Of a stretch of 64,000 nt of DNA, positions 54,631 through 63,219 are shown piece by piece. How positions within the stretch are numbered: the stretch's first letter is position 1; every line of letters starts with the position of its first letter. The DNA lies in NCBI RefSeq assembly GCF_000284095.1, contig NC_017068.1, positions 248,001 to 312,000 on the forward strand, written 5' to 3'. The notes beneath the pieces were generated by a model. That model was not told the origin of the DNA. It did not search any database and worked only from the letters and a program-made list of their open reading frames with translations. Both the position numbers and the translations under genes were made by a program. This DNA is from Selenomonas ruminantium subsp. lactilytica TAM6421. GTDB lineage: Bacteria > Bacillota > Negativicutes > Selenomonadales > Selenomonadaceae.

Positions 54631-55109
54631 AATTCATCATCCTTTCCTATCGTCTGTTTGCTTGGCGGCCGCTCACCCTTATACATGCACGCTGGCCGCC
54701 GGATATTTCCCTTGGTGGGCAAAATATTTCTGATGCCCTCCAGCCTGTCATACTGACGGCTTCCAATTGCTGTTTTGACAAAGCCAATACCAGAGACTAC
54801 CAGAGAACATCCGGATAAAAGGTGTAAAAGTGTCAAAAGAGGGGTAGATTATAAAATAGTCAAAAGAGGAAAGATTGTATAAATATACAGAAAAAATTCG
54901 TGGACATTTGTTCTTGGCATTTTCGACAGATATCATGTTTGTGATTTTTTTATCATGTGTAAATTTTGTAAATCCGCATATTATGGGATAAGCTGCCGTT
55001 TAATCATAAAGGTAGTTGAATTTTATGCGCTTAATTGTAGGGAAATTATTTTTACAGAAACTATTGACTTTTAATAAAAAATGAGCAAGAATATGCAATA
55101 AGAGGTCGG
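54631..55109. other. 480-bp intergenic region between divergent operons
   Basis: The region is AT-rich from about 54830 to 55085. A short repeat, GTCAAAAGAGG, occurs at 54831-54841 and 54859-54869. An open frame at 54615-54836 (minus, TTG start) has no ribosome site and is not accepted. No clear terminator or consensus promoter was found, though TTGACT occurs at about 55064. Confidence 0.4.
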
Positions 55110-55727
55110 ATGAATCCGGATGAAATACGAACTCAAATCATCAATGAAACAAGAAGGCAGGCGGTAGGCATGACAAAAGAACAGATGCAGGCGATTGCTT
55201 CCCTGCGTGTAATCGAAGCAGTGTATGAAGAAGATGCAGAGAACGGTGGCTTTGCCACTGTCGTTGATATGGGCACGGACACACCTTTGCGGTTGGAAAA
55301 CTGCCGGGCGGAATATGTGCTGGAAATTTTGGCCGGTTTGGAAGGGAGGGCCCTGCGGGTGCTGAAGCATAACCGCTGTCAGGCCACGGGCTGTCCCTAT
55401 AAGCATATGGATTATCTGAATATCTCCCCCTCCCGGCTGTTTATGGCGGTGCCCTATCGGGAGCCGGTGAATACGAATCACAGCCGGAACGCCTATCTGA
55501 ACAACAGCCGGGTGGTGGCGGCCGAATCCGGGGAGCGGGGCAAGTCCCGGGTGCGCTTCCTTTCAGGAAAGTCTCTGCCGGTAAAGCTCACCCCCAAGCG
55601 TCTGCAGCAGAAGATCGACGGCGGCCGTCGGCTGCTCTACGACAGTATCCTGGCTGCCAAGACGGAGCTGAAAAGCCTGGATATGACCTTGCGCCGTCTG
55701 CAGAGAAAGGGGCGTGAGGGACGATGA
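55110..55727 (+). CDS. Uncharacterised basic protein of a three-gene set
   Basis: A 205-residue protein. The middle part (VLEILAGLEGRALRVLKHNRCQATGCPYKHMDYLNISPSRLF) has a CxxxxCPYKH motif suggestive of metal binding, and the C-terminal third is strongly basic (TPKRLQQKIDGGRRLLYD...RRLQRKGREGR). No family was identified. ATG 55110 is used; ATG 55170 after AGGCGGTAGG is an alternative. It overlaps the next gene by four bases. Confidence 0.5.
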   Translation: MNPDEIRTQIINETRRQAVGMTKEQMQAIASLRVIEAVYEEDAENGGFATVVDMGTDTPLRLENCRAEYVLEILAGLEGRALRVLKHNRCQATGCPYKHMDYLNISPSRLFMAVPYREPVNTNHSRNAYLNNSRVVAAESGERGKSRVRFLSGKSLPVKLTPKRLQQKIDGGRRLLYDSILAAKTELKSLDMTLRRLQRKGREGR

Positions 55728-56155
55728 TCCAAAGCAATCCGGAACAATTGCTGCTCCTGCGGGTGGACCTGGCAGACCGGGTGGGGCGCGTGGAGGCGCT
55801 CTTCCTGTCCCAGCTGGACTATTGGCTGGAGCGCACCCATAATTTTGCGGAAGGAAGGTTTTGGGTATATAATACGGAGGCGGCCTGGGCACGGCAGCTG
55901 GGGGTATCCGTGTCCAGCATCCACCGGGCTACCCTGCGGCTGGAACAGCAGGGGCTTATCGTCAGGCAGCGCCATAACCGCCGCTCCTACGACCAGACCT
56001 TGAGTTACAGCCTCTGTTACGATGCCCTGGGACGGCTGGGCTTCCCTGCCGGGCGCCGTGGATTTATGCACGGACACGAAAATACGGTTCCGGATACCTG
56101 GGATCGGCCCCTGGTGGCAGAGGATATTGGTGAAGAAGAGGAGGCCTGGCTATGA
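55724..56155 (+). CDS. Winged-helix replication-like protein
   Basis: A 143-residue protein. RVEALFLSQLDYWLERTHNFAEGRFWVYNTEAAWARQLGVSVSSIHRATLRLEQQGLIV has a helix-turn-helix of the kind seen in phage and plasmid replication or conjugation regulators. The C-terminus is acidic. GGGACG occurs before the ATG, which overlaps the previous stop; the next start overlaps its own stop. It could be a remnant of a mobile element, but no phage structural genes are near. Confidence 0.6.
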   Translation: MIQSNPEQLLLLRVDLADRVGRVEALFLSQLDYWLERTHNFAEGRFWVYNTEAAWARQLGVSVSSIHRATLRLEQQGLIVRQRHNRRSYDQTLSYSLCYDALGRLGFPAGRRGFMHGHENTVPDTWDRPLVAEDIGEEEEAWL

Positions 56156-56562
56156 GTGAGATCACGCTGGAAAACTGCATTTTTCATGGGGCTCGCTGCC
56201 ATATCACGCCGGATCAGATCCGGGCCTTTGTGAAGCGGTATGGCCTGTTCATGGTGGATCGGGAACTTACGGTGCTCTGGCTGGAGATGTTCCAGCAGGA
56301 AATCCGCTATCCTGTGGCCTGGCTCAAGCGGGCCATTGAGTATTCCTACAGTCCCCAGATTCCCCATGAGGAATACGTGAAGGACAAGCAGGGCAAGATC
56401 CGGCAGGCCCGGGGGATGGCGAAGGAAAAGGCCATGAAGGAGGCCTATGCCCGGCTGGATGAGGAACTGGCGGCGGAGCGGGCCAAAGAGAGGCCGCCAG
56501 AGGAAAGTGAATTCTGGAAGTTCGTGCCCGCGGCGGTAAAGGAAAAACTCAGCAGAAAGTGA
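56152..56562 (+). CDS. Uncharacterised charged helical protein
   Basis: A 136-residue protein. The first half (HITPDQIRAFVKRYGLFMVDRELTVLWLEMFQQEIRYPVAWLKRAIEYSY) is compact and helical; the second half is long, charged and likely coiled-coil (AKEKAMKEAYARLDEELAAERAKERPPEE). No family was recognised. It is the last of three genes joined by ATGA-type overlaps, so all three are translated together. Confidence 0.55.
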   Translation: MSEITLENCIFHGARCHITPDQIRAFVKRYGLFMVDRELTVLWLEMFQQEIRYPVAWLKRAIEYSYSPQIPHEEYVKDKQGKIRQARGMAKEKAMKEAYARLDEELAAERAKERPPEESEFWKFVPAAVKEKLSRK

Positions 56563-56901
56563 AGCAGGTCAGGCAGAGCATGACGCAGCCTGTTCGAAAT
56601 TGCGTTTAAGCTGTGGCGGAAAAATTCGATATATAGGTATAGAGGACTTTTCTGCTGTTTGGCGAATTGTACCAATATGATTATTGGCAAAGGAGGCGCG
56701 TTTTCATGATGGCGGTTTATCGTTCCGGAATTTCTGCGCCTTGCTGTGCCCCCCCCGAGAGGGCAGACGTTTTGCGTGTGCGTACATAGCCGCAGTCCGC
56801 CCGCTGGTAAAATCCCATAAGAAGCAAGCATGCCCACCTGGCTGAGCCGGGCGGGCTATTTGTCATGCCTTGGGCATGGCATGCAGAAAGGAAGGAAGCA
56901 T
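56563..56901 (+). promoter_or_regulatory. tpsA leader region with small ORF and GC hairpin
   Basis: A 339-bp stretch. AAAGGAGGCG precedes an ATG at 56706 that opens a 27-codon frame (56706-56789). CCGCCCG (56799-56805) can pair with CGGGCGG (56848-56856 region) to form a GC hairpin between this frame and tpsA. The layout is like a leader-peptide attenuator, but no terminator T run is seen. Confidence 0.35.
56706..56789 (+). CDS. 27-residue leader ORF candidate
   Basis: MMAVYRSGISAPCCAPPERA followed by DVLRVRT and a stop. It has a good ribosome site at 56692-56700 and lies 112 bases before tpsA. It contains CC and PP but no run of one amino acid. It may be translated for regulation or may be chance. 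Confidence 0.3.
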   Translation: MMAVYRSGISAPCCAPPERADVLRVRT

Positions 56902-57792
56902 ATGAAAAGGAAGTCAACGAAAGCCCGCCGCCTGCGTCTGGCTGTGATGGCCACTTTGCTGGCCGGGTGTTTCAGCATCGCCCCCGCAGCTCAGGCCCTG
57001 CCGGTGGGCGGGAGCAGCAGCACCGCTGCTATCGCGGTCAATGATAAGGTAATGAATATTACCAGCGCAACAGAAAGCAATCTGATTACCTGGCGGGATT
57101 TTTCCATCGGTCAGGGGGAAAAGGTGGCCTTTGATACCCATAGCTACCTGAACTATGTCACGGGCAGTGGTATTTCCAACATTTTGGGCGAATTGTCCGG
57201 GAAGGGCCATGTTTACCTCGTGAACCCCAACGGCATACAGATAGGGGACGGGGCAAAGATTGACGTGGGGACGCTCCAGCTTGCCACGGCTGACCTCAGC
57301 GGCAACCTTACGGACTTCCGTACGGCATTTATGGCCTTAATGAATGCCGCCAACACCCTCACGGGTGATATCGTGAACAAGGGACGGCTGAACGTTGCTC
57401 AAAATATCATCGTGCAGGGAAAAAATATTACCTTTAAGAATGTGGATGATGTGACCACAGGCGCAGCTTGGGATGAAGCTGGCAACCTTACAGAGGCAGG
57501 CACGAGGAATACGCAGGTTAACTTGAGGTCACGTGGCGGGGAAATCCATCTTGGCTCGATGGATGGGACAGGAACCTACACCGGTACAAGTGGCACTACA
57601 TATCGGTATAAGCTGGTCAGCACTCCGGCGGAATTGCAGGCGATCAAAGACGGTCTTGCCGGCAACTATATGCTGAACAACGATATCGAAGTCGGCACAA
57701 TCTCCCCCTTAGGCGAATTCACCGGAAAATTTGACGGACTGGGCTATGCGCTTAACAATATGACCATAAATTCAGCTGCGGACAATGTGGGG
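56902..57792 (+). pseudogene. TpsA-type filamentous exoprotein, 5' part
   Basis: ATG 56902 after AAAGGAAGGAAG. A long signal peptide (RLRLAVMATLLAGCFSIAPAAQA) leads into the TPS secretion domain: SNLITWRDFSIGQGEKVAFD, VYLVNPNGIQIGDGAKID, with the NPNGI motif. The domain directs the exoprotein through its TpsB pore. The frame continues in GLUG-like repeats until the GG core at 57791-57792, where an IS607-type element follows. Unremoved, it ends at 57819 after LLTDKIKI. With the element cut out the reading frame joins GLFSTIGTDA exactly. Confidence 0.88.
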
Positions 57793-57883
57793 CTTCTGAC
57801 AGATAAAATAAAGATATAAATAGTTATAAAATATTCTTGATTATATTACAACTTATTGATAGTATAGTATTGAGGTGATGAAC

Positions 57884-58540
57884 TTGGAATACTATACTAT
57901 CAACAAGTTTGCTAAAATCATCGGAGTCACTCCGCAAACCCTGAGAAATTGGGACAGGAGCGGAAAACTCCATCCTCATCACACTTCGTCAAATGGCTAC
58001 AGATATTACTCAGAAGACCAATTAAATGCTGTGACGGGCATTCAAACGGCTTCTAAAAAAGTTATCGGCTATTGCAGAGTATCAAGTCCCAAGCAAAAAG
58101 ATGACCTTGAGCGACAGGTAGAAAATCTGAGAACATATCTATACGCACAGGGGCAGCCCTTTGAAATAATCATTGACGTTGGTTCTGGAATCAATTACAA
58201 GAAGAAGGGTTTACAAGACCTTATTCGCAGAATTGAATCTAATCAGGCCGAGAAGGTAGTTATCCTTTATAAGGACAGGCTTTTACGCTTTGGTTTTGAG
58301 CTTATCGAAACGATTGCCGCTATACATGGCTGCAAGATAGAAATAGTCGATACTACTCAAAAGAGCGAGCAACAAGAACTTGTCGAGGACTTGGTGCAAA
58401 TAATTACAGTGTTTAGCTGTAAGCTCCAAGGAAAACGGGCACACAAGGCGAAGAAGATGATTCAGGAATTAGTGAGTGGTGATTCAGATGATAAAGTCGG
58501 TCAGGATACGGCTGTTGCCGAACAACAAACAGAAAACTAA
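57884..58540 (+). CDS. tnpA: IS607-family serine recombinase TnpA (tpsA copy)
   Basis: A 218-residue protein with a MerR-like HTH (YYTINKFAKIIGVTPQTLRNWDRSGKLHP) and a serine-recombinase domain whose catalytic serine is in VIGYCRVSSPKQKDDLERQ. TTG 57884 gives MEYYTINKFAK, parallel to MELVSIGKFAK of the IStron copy, with GAGG at 8-base spacing; ATG 57878 is an alternative. It is about half identical to the other TnpA by eye, so the two elements are related but not recent copies. Confidence 0.92.
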   Translation: MEYYTINKFAKIIGVTPQTLRNWDRSGKLHPHHTSSNGYRYYSEDQLNAVTGIQTASKKVIGYCRVSSPKQKDDLERQVENLRTYLYAQGQPFEIIIDVGSGINYKKKGLQDLIRRIESNQAEKVVILYKDRLLRFGFELIETIAAIHGCKIEIVDTTQKSEQQELVEDLVQIITVFSCKLQGKRAHKAKKMIQELVSGDSDDKVGQDTAVAEQQTEN

Positions 58541-59789
58541 ACTGTTTCAGTTTGCGGGAGCTTCGAGGTTTGCCTATAATTGGGCTTTAGATAAGCAAAT
58601 GGAGAATTTCAGGGAGGGCAGAAAACTTCAAAGTGATTATGACCTTCGCAAAGAATTCACTGTTCTGCGTAATTCTGGAGAATACTTGTGGCTTCTAGGT
58701 ATATCCAACAATGTCACTAAGCAGGCTATCAAGGATTTGTGTATAGCATATAAGAACTTCTTTCGTAAACAGAAACAGCCTGGATATGTCAAGTATAGCC
58801 CTAAAAAATTGGATCATCTTGTTCGTATTGGCAGGAAACCAACAGTCTACGATATGAACGGGCACCCTAAGTTTCGCAGCAAAAAGAATGGTGACTTTCG
58901 TTTCTATCAGGACAATGTAAAGATACAGTTCACCAATACGCATGTCAAACTGGAGAGTATTGCGGGCAGCAAGAAAAAGAACCGTCAACGGCTCAACTGG
59001 ATAAGGCTTGCCGAAAAGGGCAGAATTCCTGTTGGTATGAAATACACCCAACCGCGAATAACTTTTGACGGTGAAAACTGGTGGCTGGGAATTGGCTTTG
59101 TAGTCAAGTATAAGCTAAAGCCAATGCGAGGACTGAAATTTGTCCGCAAACACTCAAAACGCTCCTACACTGAGGGTGTAGGCATTGATTTAGGTATAAA
59201 GGATTTAGCGATAATCTCGGACTCTACAGTAGTCAAAAATATCAATAAGTCCCATACAATAAGGAAACTCAAAAAGAAACGACACAGGTTGCAACGTCAG
59301 GTATCGCGAAAATACCAAATGAACAAGAAAGGAGAGCGTTACTGCAAAACAAGCAACCTTATAAAAAGCGAAAAACGACTTTTACGAATCAACCACAGGC
59401 TGGCTGACATCAGAGCCAATCATGTACATCAGGCGACGAGAATAATTATAAACCGAAAGCCAAGGTTTATATGCCTTGAAGACCTGAATGTGCAGGGCAT
59501 GATGAAGAATAAGCACCTGTCTGAAAAAGTTCAGGAACAGAATTTTTATGAATTCCGCAGGCAGATTGAATACAAGGCACATTGGGCAAGAATTCCCGTG
59601 GTTATTGCTGACCGCTGGTTTCCAAGCTCCAAGACTTGCGTCGAATGCGGATATATAAATAAAGACCTGAAGCTGTCAGACAGGACATATGTCTGTCCTG
59701 TCTGTGGCAATGTGATAGACCGTGACTTTCAAGCATCTTTGAATCTCAAACACTATGGAGAAACGGAGCTATCCAAATCTGCAAGCTGA
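58488..59789 (+). CDS. tnpB: TnpB RNA-guided nuclease (tpsA copy)
   Basis: A 433-residue TnpB. RuvC residues are visible: Asp234 (GIDLGIKDLAIIS), Glu in CLEDLNVQGMMKN and Asp in DRDFQASLNL. A zinc ribbon (CVECGY and CPVCGN) is intact. Compared with the IStron copy it has extra residues mainly in the N-terminal half. The ATG lies inside tnpA (53-base overlap); a GTG at 58476 is an alternative. It appears active by residue content. Confidence 0.92.
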   Translation: MIKSVRIRLLPNNKQKTKLFQFAGASRFAYNWALDKQMENFREGRKLQSDYDLRKEFTVLRNSGEYLWLLGISNNVTKQAIKDLCIAYKNFFRKQKQPGYVKYSPKKLDHLVRIGRKPTVYDMNGHPKFRSKKNGDFRFYQDNVKIQFTNTHVKLESIAGSKKKNRQRLNWIRLAEKGRIPVGMKYTQPRITFDGENWWLGIGFVVKYKLKPMRGLKFVRKHSKRSYTEGVGIDLGIKDLAIISDSTVVKNINKSHTIRKLKKKRHRLQRQVSRKYQMNKKGERYCKTSNLIKSEKRLLRINHRLADIRANHVHQATRIIINRKPRFICLEDLNVQGMMKNKHLSEKVQEQNFYEFRRQIEYKAHWARIPVVIADRWFPSSKTCVECGYINKDLKLSDRTYVCPVCGNVIDRDFQASLNLKHYGETELSKSAS

Positions 59790-59975
59790 TACCGACAAGT
59801 CAATGCAGATATGTACCGATTCGTTAGTCGGGAATTTAAGCCTTTGGAGCGTTATATCAAACGTGAGTAGTCTGTTCTTCGGGACGGCAAAAGCGGACGC
59901 AGTGAATGAGGAATGGAACGTAAAAGTTAACTTTCTACGGAAGGTTTATGGCTTTTTATAAGTTTTCAGTAACGG
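59790..59975 (+). ncRNA. Omega RNA scaffold of the tpsA-copy TnpB
   Basis: Non-coding 186 bases sharing the block described for 51478-51678. The likely guide would start at 59976 (CTGTTCAGTACCATTGGC). A small open frame at 59755-59961 crosses the block but is rejected as coding, because the bases, not the codons, are conserved between the elements. Confidence 0.65.
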
Positions 59976-62900
59976 CTGTTCAGTACCATTGGCACGGATG
60001 CCGTAGTGGAAAATGTACGCCTGCTGGGTGGCCGTGTTACGATGAGCTTTGGGGATAGTGTAATAGACTCTCCGAAAACAGCTTATGTGGGCGCCCTGGC
60101 GGGGAAGAATGCCGGAACCATCCGCAATGTAACCAGCACGGTGGCCGTGACGGGGAAAACAAATGATGATGTTAGTCTTATTGATTTAAGTCAAGCATCC
60201 GATGGTATCCGCCTTTATGCAGGCGGGCTGGTGGGCGAGAACAGCGGCAAAATCCGTGCAGCCGGTACGGAGGGCGCTGTCAGCACCAGCCTTAACGCAG
60301 ATAATATTGGCGCAATGGGAAACCCCGTATTCCTGGGAACAGGCGGGATTGCCGGCAGCAATGTGGCTGATGGGAGCATTGCGGAAGCGTACCATGCCAC
60401 GGGAAATATCTCTGCGACTATAACTGCTGGAATGATGGTTGATTCCAATTCCAATGCCGCAGGGATTCAGGTGGGCGGCATTGCCGGGGCAAATGCGGGC
60501 ACCTTGCAGGATATCTATAATACCGCTCCGGTGTCAGGCAATATAACGGCAAGTAGGATGATAAACATGGACCAAGGGAGCCTTTACGCTGGCGGCATTG
60601 CGGGGAATAACAGTGGCACGCTTGCCAATGCGTATAGCACAGAAACAGGAAGTGTTGCGGCGACAGCAAGTAGGAGGGTTGAGTTGGGGAACAAGAACGG
60701 CGGCGCAATTACCGGCAGCGGCAGCGGCACTTCCACCAAAGCTTACAGCGAAAATCTTACAGCGGCGGCTACCTTCGCCGCATGGGGCGACTCCATTTCC
60801 CAAGATGGGCAAAGCCGCACTGCTGTATGGCGCATCTATGATGGCAAGACCACGCCCCTGCTCACCGCCTTTATGACGCCCCTGGATTTATCCGGTTACA
60901 GCGTCACCTATGATGGCAATGCGTATGGGCTGGTGCCCGGTTACGTAAATACGAATCTGTTGGAAGGCTATACCGATGCTCTGGCAGCGAAACATACCGA
61001 TGCGGGGAAATACGAGTATGACACCTCCGGCCTTTATTCCACTCAGCAGGGGTACAATATCATCACGCCTGCTGACAACAAGGCCTATGTGGAGATTATC
61101 TCGAAATTCGTGACGCTGGATATTGACTTTGACACCATCAAGAAAGAATACGATGGCACCACCAATGCCACGATTACCCAGACGGTGTTCAACCTGAAGG
61201 GCGTCAACGATGCGGATAAGGACAAGGTCGCCGTCACCACGGAGAATCCTGCGGCCACCTTTGACAATCCCAATGTGGGCACAGAACATGTCATCACCTA
61301 TACCGGCTTTGGCCTGTCCGGGGAGCTGGCGGGGAACTATCAGCTGAAAGAAACCCTCACGGGCGCAGGCGAAATCACGGCCAAAGCCCTGACCATTGGC
61401 AATGTCACCAAGGTTTACGATGGCAATACAACTGCGGCCATAACCTTGGACAACCTGAACGGCATCGTGGATGCGGACAAAACCGCCCTGAGCCTGGGAG
61501 CTGGCGTCACGGCTGCCTACGACACGAAGAACGCAGGCACGGGCAAAACGGTCAATTACAGCGGCCTGACCCTGGGCGGGGACAAGGCCGGGAACTATTC
61601 CCTGGCCGCTGAGGGAAGCATCAGCAACGCCAGCATCACCGCCCGGGACATCACCGCCACAGTGGCCGACCTTAGTCCCAAGACATATGACGGACAGACG
61701 GCAGTGAACAATGTAACCGCTATTTTGGATAATACCGTGGAAGGCGACGCTATCAGCGCCACCGCCAGCGGCAGCTACGCCGATAAGAATGCCGGCACGG
61801 ATAAGGCCGTGACCTATAACAGCTTCACCCTGAGCGGAGCAGATAAGGACAACTATAACCTGACTACTACCAGCTATACCGGCAAAGGCAGTATCACTGC
61901 TCGTGACATTACCGCCACGGTAGCCGACCTTGACGCCAAGACCTACGATGGTCAGACGGCAGTGAACAATATTGCCGCCACCCTGAATAATACCGTGGAA
62001 GGCGACGCTATCAGCGCCACCGCCAGCGGCAGCTACGCTGATAAGAATGCCGGCACGGATAAGGAAGTGACTTATAACAGCTTCACCCTGAGCGGAGCAG
62101 ATAAGGGTAACTATAACCTGACTACTACCAGCTATACCGGCAAGGGCAGCATCACCGCCCGTGATATCACCGCCACGGTGGCCGACCTTGACGCCAAGAC
62201 CTACGATGGTCAGACGGCGGTGAACAATGTAACCGCTATTTTGGATAATACCGTGGAAGGCGACGCTATCAGCGCCACCGCCAGCGGCAGCTACGCCGAT
62301 AAGAATGCCGGCACGGATAAGGCCGTGACCTATAACAGCTTCACCCTGAGCGGCGCGGACAAGGATAACTATAACCTGACCACCACCAGCTACGCAGGCA
62401 AGGGCAGCATCACTGCTCGTGACATTACCGCCACGGTAGCTGACCTTGACGCCAAGGTATATGATGGACAGACGGCAGTGAACAATATTGCCGCCACCCT
62501 GAATAATACGGTGGAAGGCGACACGGTCAGCGCTACCGCCAGCGGCAGCTACGCCGATAAGAATGCCGGCACGGATAAGGCCGTGACCTATAACAGCTTC
62601 ACCCTGAGCGGTGCGGACAAGGATAACTATAACCTGACCACCACGAGCTACGCAGGCAAGGGCAGTATTACGACGGCGCCCATCACCTTTAAGGCCAATG
62701 ACTATACCAAGACTTACGACGGCAACACGGATGCTCCGGGGGCAACCTACAGCATCACCCAGGGCCAGCTCTTTGACGGTGACCAGGCCAGCGGCGGCAC
62801 CTTTGCCTTTACAGATGCCAACATCGGTACGGGCAAGACACTCACCCTCAGCGATATCACCATTGCGGACGGCAACGAGGGCAGAAACTACGCCATTACC

Positions 62901-63200
62901 TACCAAAACAGCACCAACAGCACCATCAAGTTTTCCGACAGCGGCAACAGCCTCCAGCAGTTTGAAGAAGCCACCCATGTCACGGATCCCAATGTCCAAA
63001 GCAAGGCCGCAACGGCTGCACCGGACGCACCGGCTGACAACAGTGAGGCACCCAAAGCCGACAGTGACGGCCTGCTCACCCTGGAAAACAACGGCGTGAA
63101 CGCTCCTGACTCCATGGATACGGAAGCCATCGCTGCACAGCAGCAGGGGGAAAACGCCAGTACCGACAAGAAACGCCAGAAAGCAGAAAATAATGAATAA
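59976..63200 (+). pseudogene. TpsA-type exoprotein, 3' part with repeat domains
   Basis: The frame resumes LFSTIGTDAVVENVRLLGGR (GLUG-type). GLUG-like and strand-rich repeats follow to about 60900, then YDG-type domains (TYDGNAYG, EYDGTTNATITQ, KVYDGNTTAA). Four 86-residue tandem repeats lie at about 61647-62678. The C-terminus is charged and ends TDKKRQKAENNE. The start of the upstream exon is at 56902; together they encode about 1371 residues. Such proteins are large surface-exposed adhesins. A GTG at 60006 is the first in-frame start after the element, but it lacks a signal peptide. Confidence 0.85.
61647..62678 (+). repeat. Four 258-bp tandem repeats in tpsA
   Basis: Units start at 61647, 61905, 62163 and 62421, each 258 bp (86 codons) with the core TYDGQTAVNN. 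Units 1 and 3 share NNVTAILDN, units 2 and 4 share NNIAATLNN. The array therefore looks like a duplicated two-unit block. DNA identity is high, so it can expand or contract. Confidence 0.9.
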
Positions 63201-63219
63201 CACGTAGAAAAAGAGGTTG

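Larger units (their letters stand above)
57793..59975 (+). mobile_element. IS607-family element inserted in tpsA
   Basis: A 2183-bp element with GG cores at 57791-57792 and 59974-59975. It carries tnpA, tnpB and a 3' RNA block. Deleting 57793-59975 gives GTG GGG CTG TTC AGT ACC, reading V-G-L-F-S-T in frame with both halves of tpsA. There is no group I intron. Terminal inverted repeats are not obvious, which is normal for IS607. Confidence 0.9.

Noticed and set aside
54615-54836. A 73-codon TTG-started frame upstream of DUF1659
   Set aside because: No ribosome site, and the start overlaps a repeat-like promoter sequence; it also overlaps the DUF1659 start.
55110-56562. Prophage remnant
   Set aside because: One winged-helix gene alone is not enough; no integrase, capsid, terminase or attachment repeats are seen.
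57793-57883. A group I intron at the 5' end of the tpsA element, by analogy with the IStron
   Set aside because: Only about 90 bases lie before tnpA, with no P7-like AAGATATAGTC motif.
59755-59961. A 68-codon frame after tnpB in the tpsA element
   Set aside because: The same bases are conserved in the IStron where the frame is not kept, so the block is an RNA rather than a gene.
61647-62678. Tandem repeats considered as a CRISPR array
   Set aside because: Units are 258 bp, coding and contiguous, with no short repeat-spacer pattern and no cas genes.
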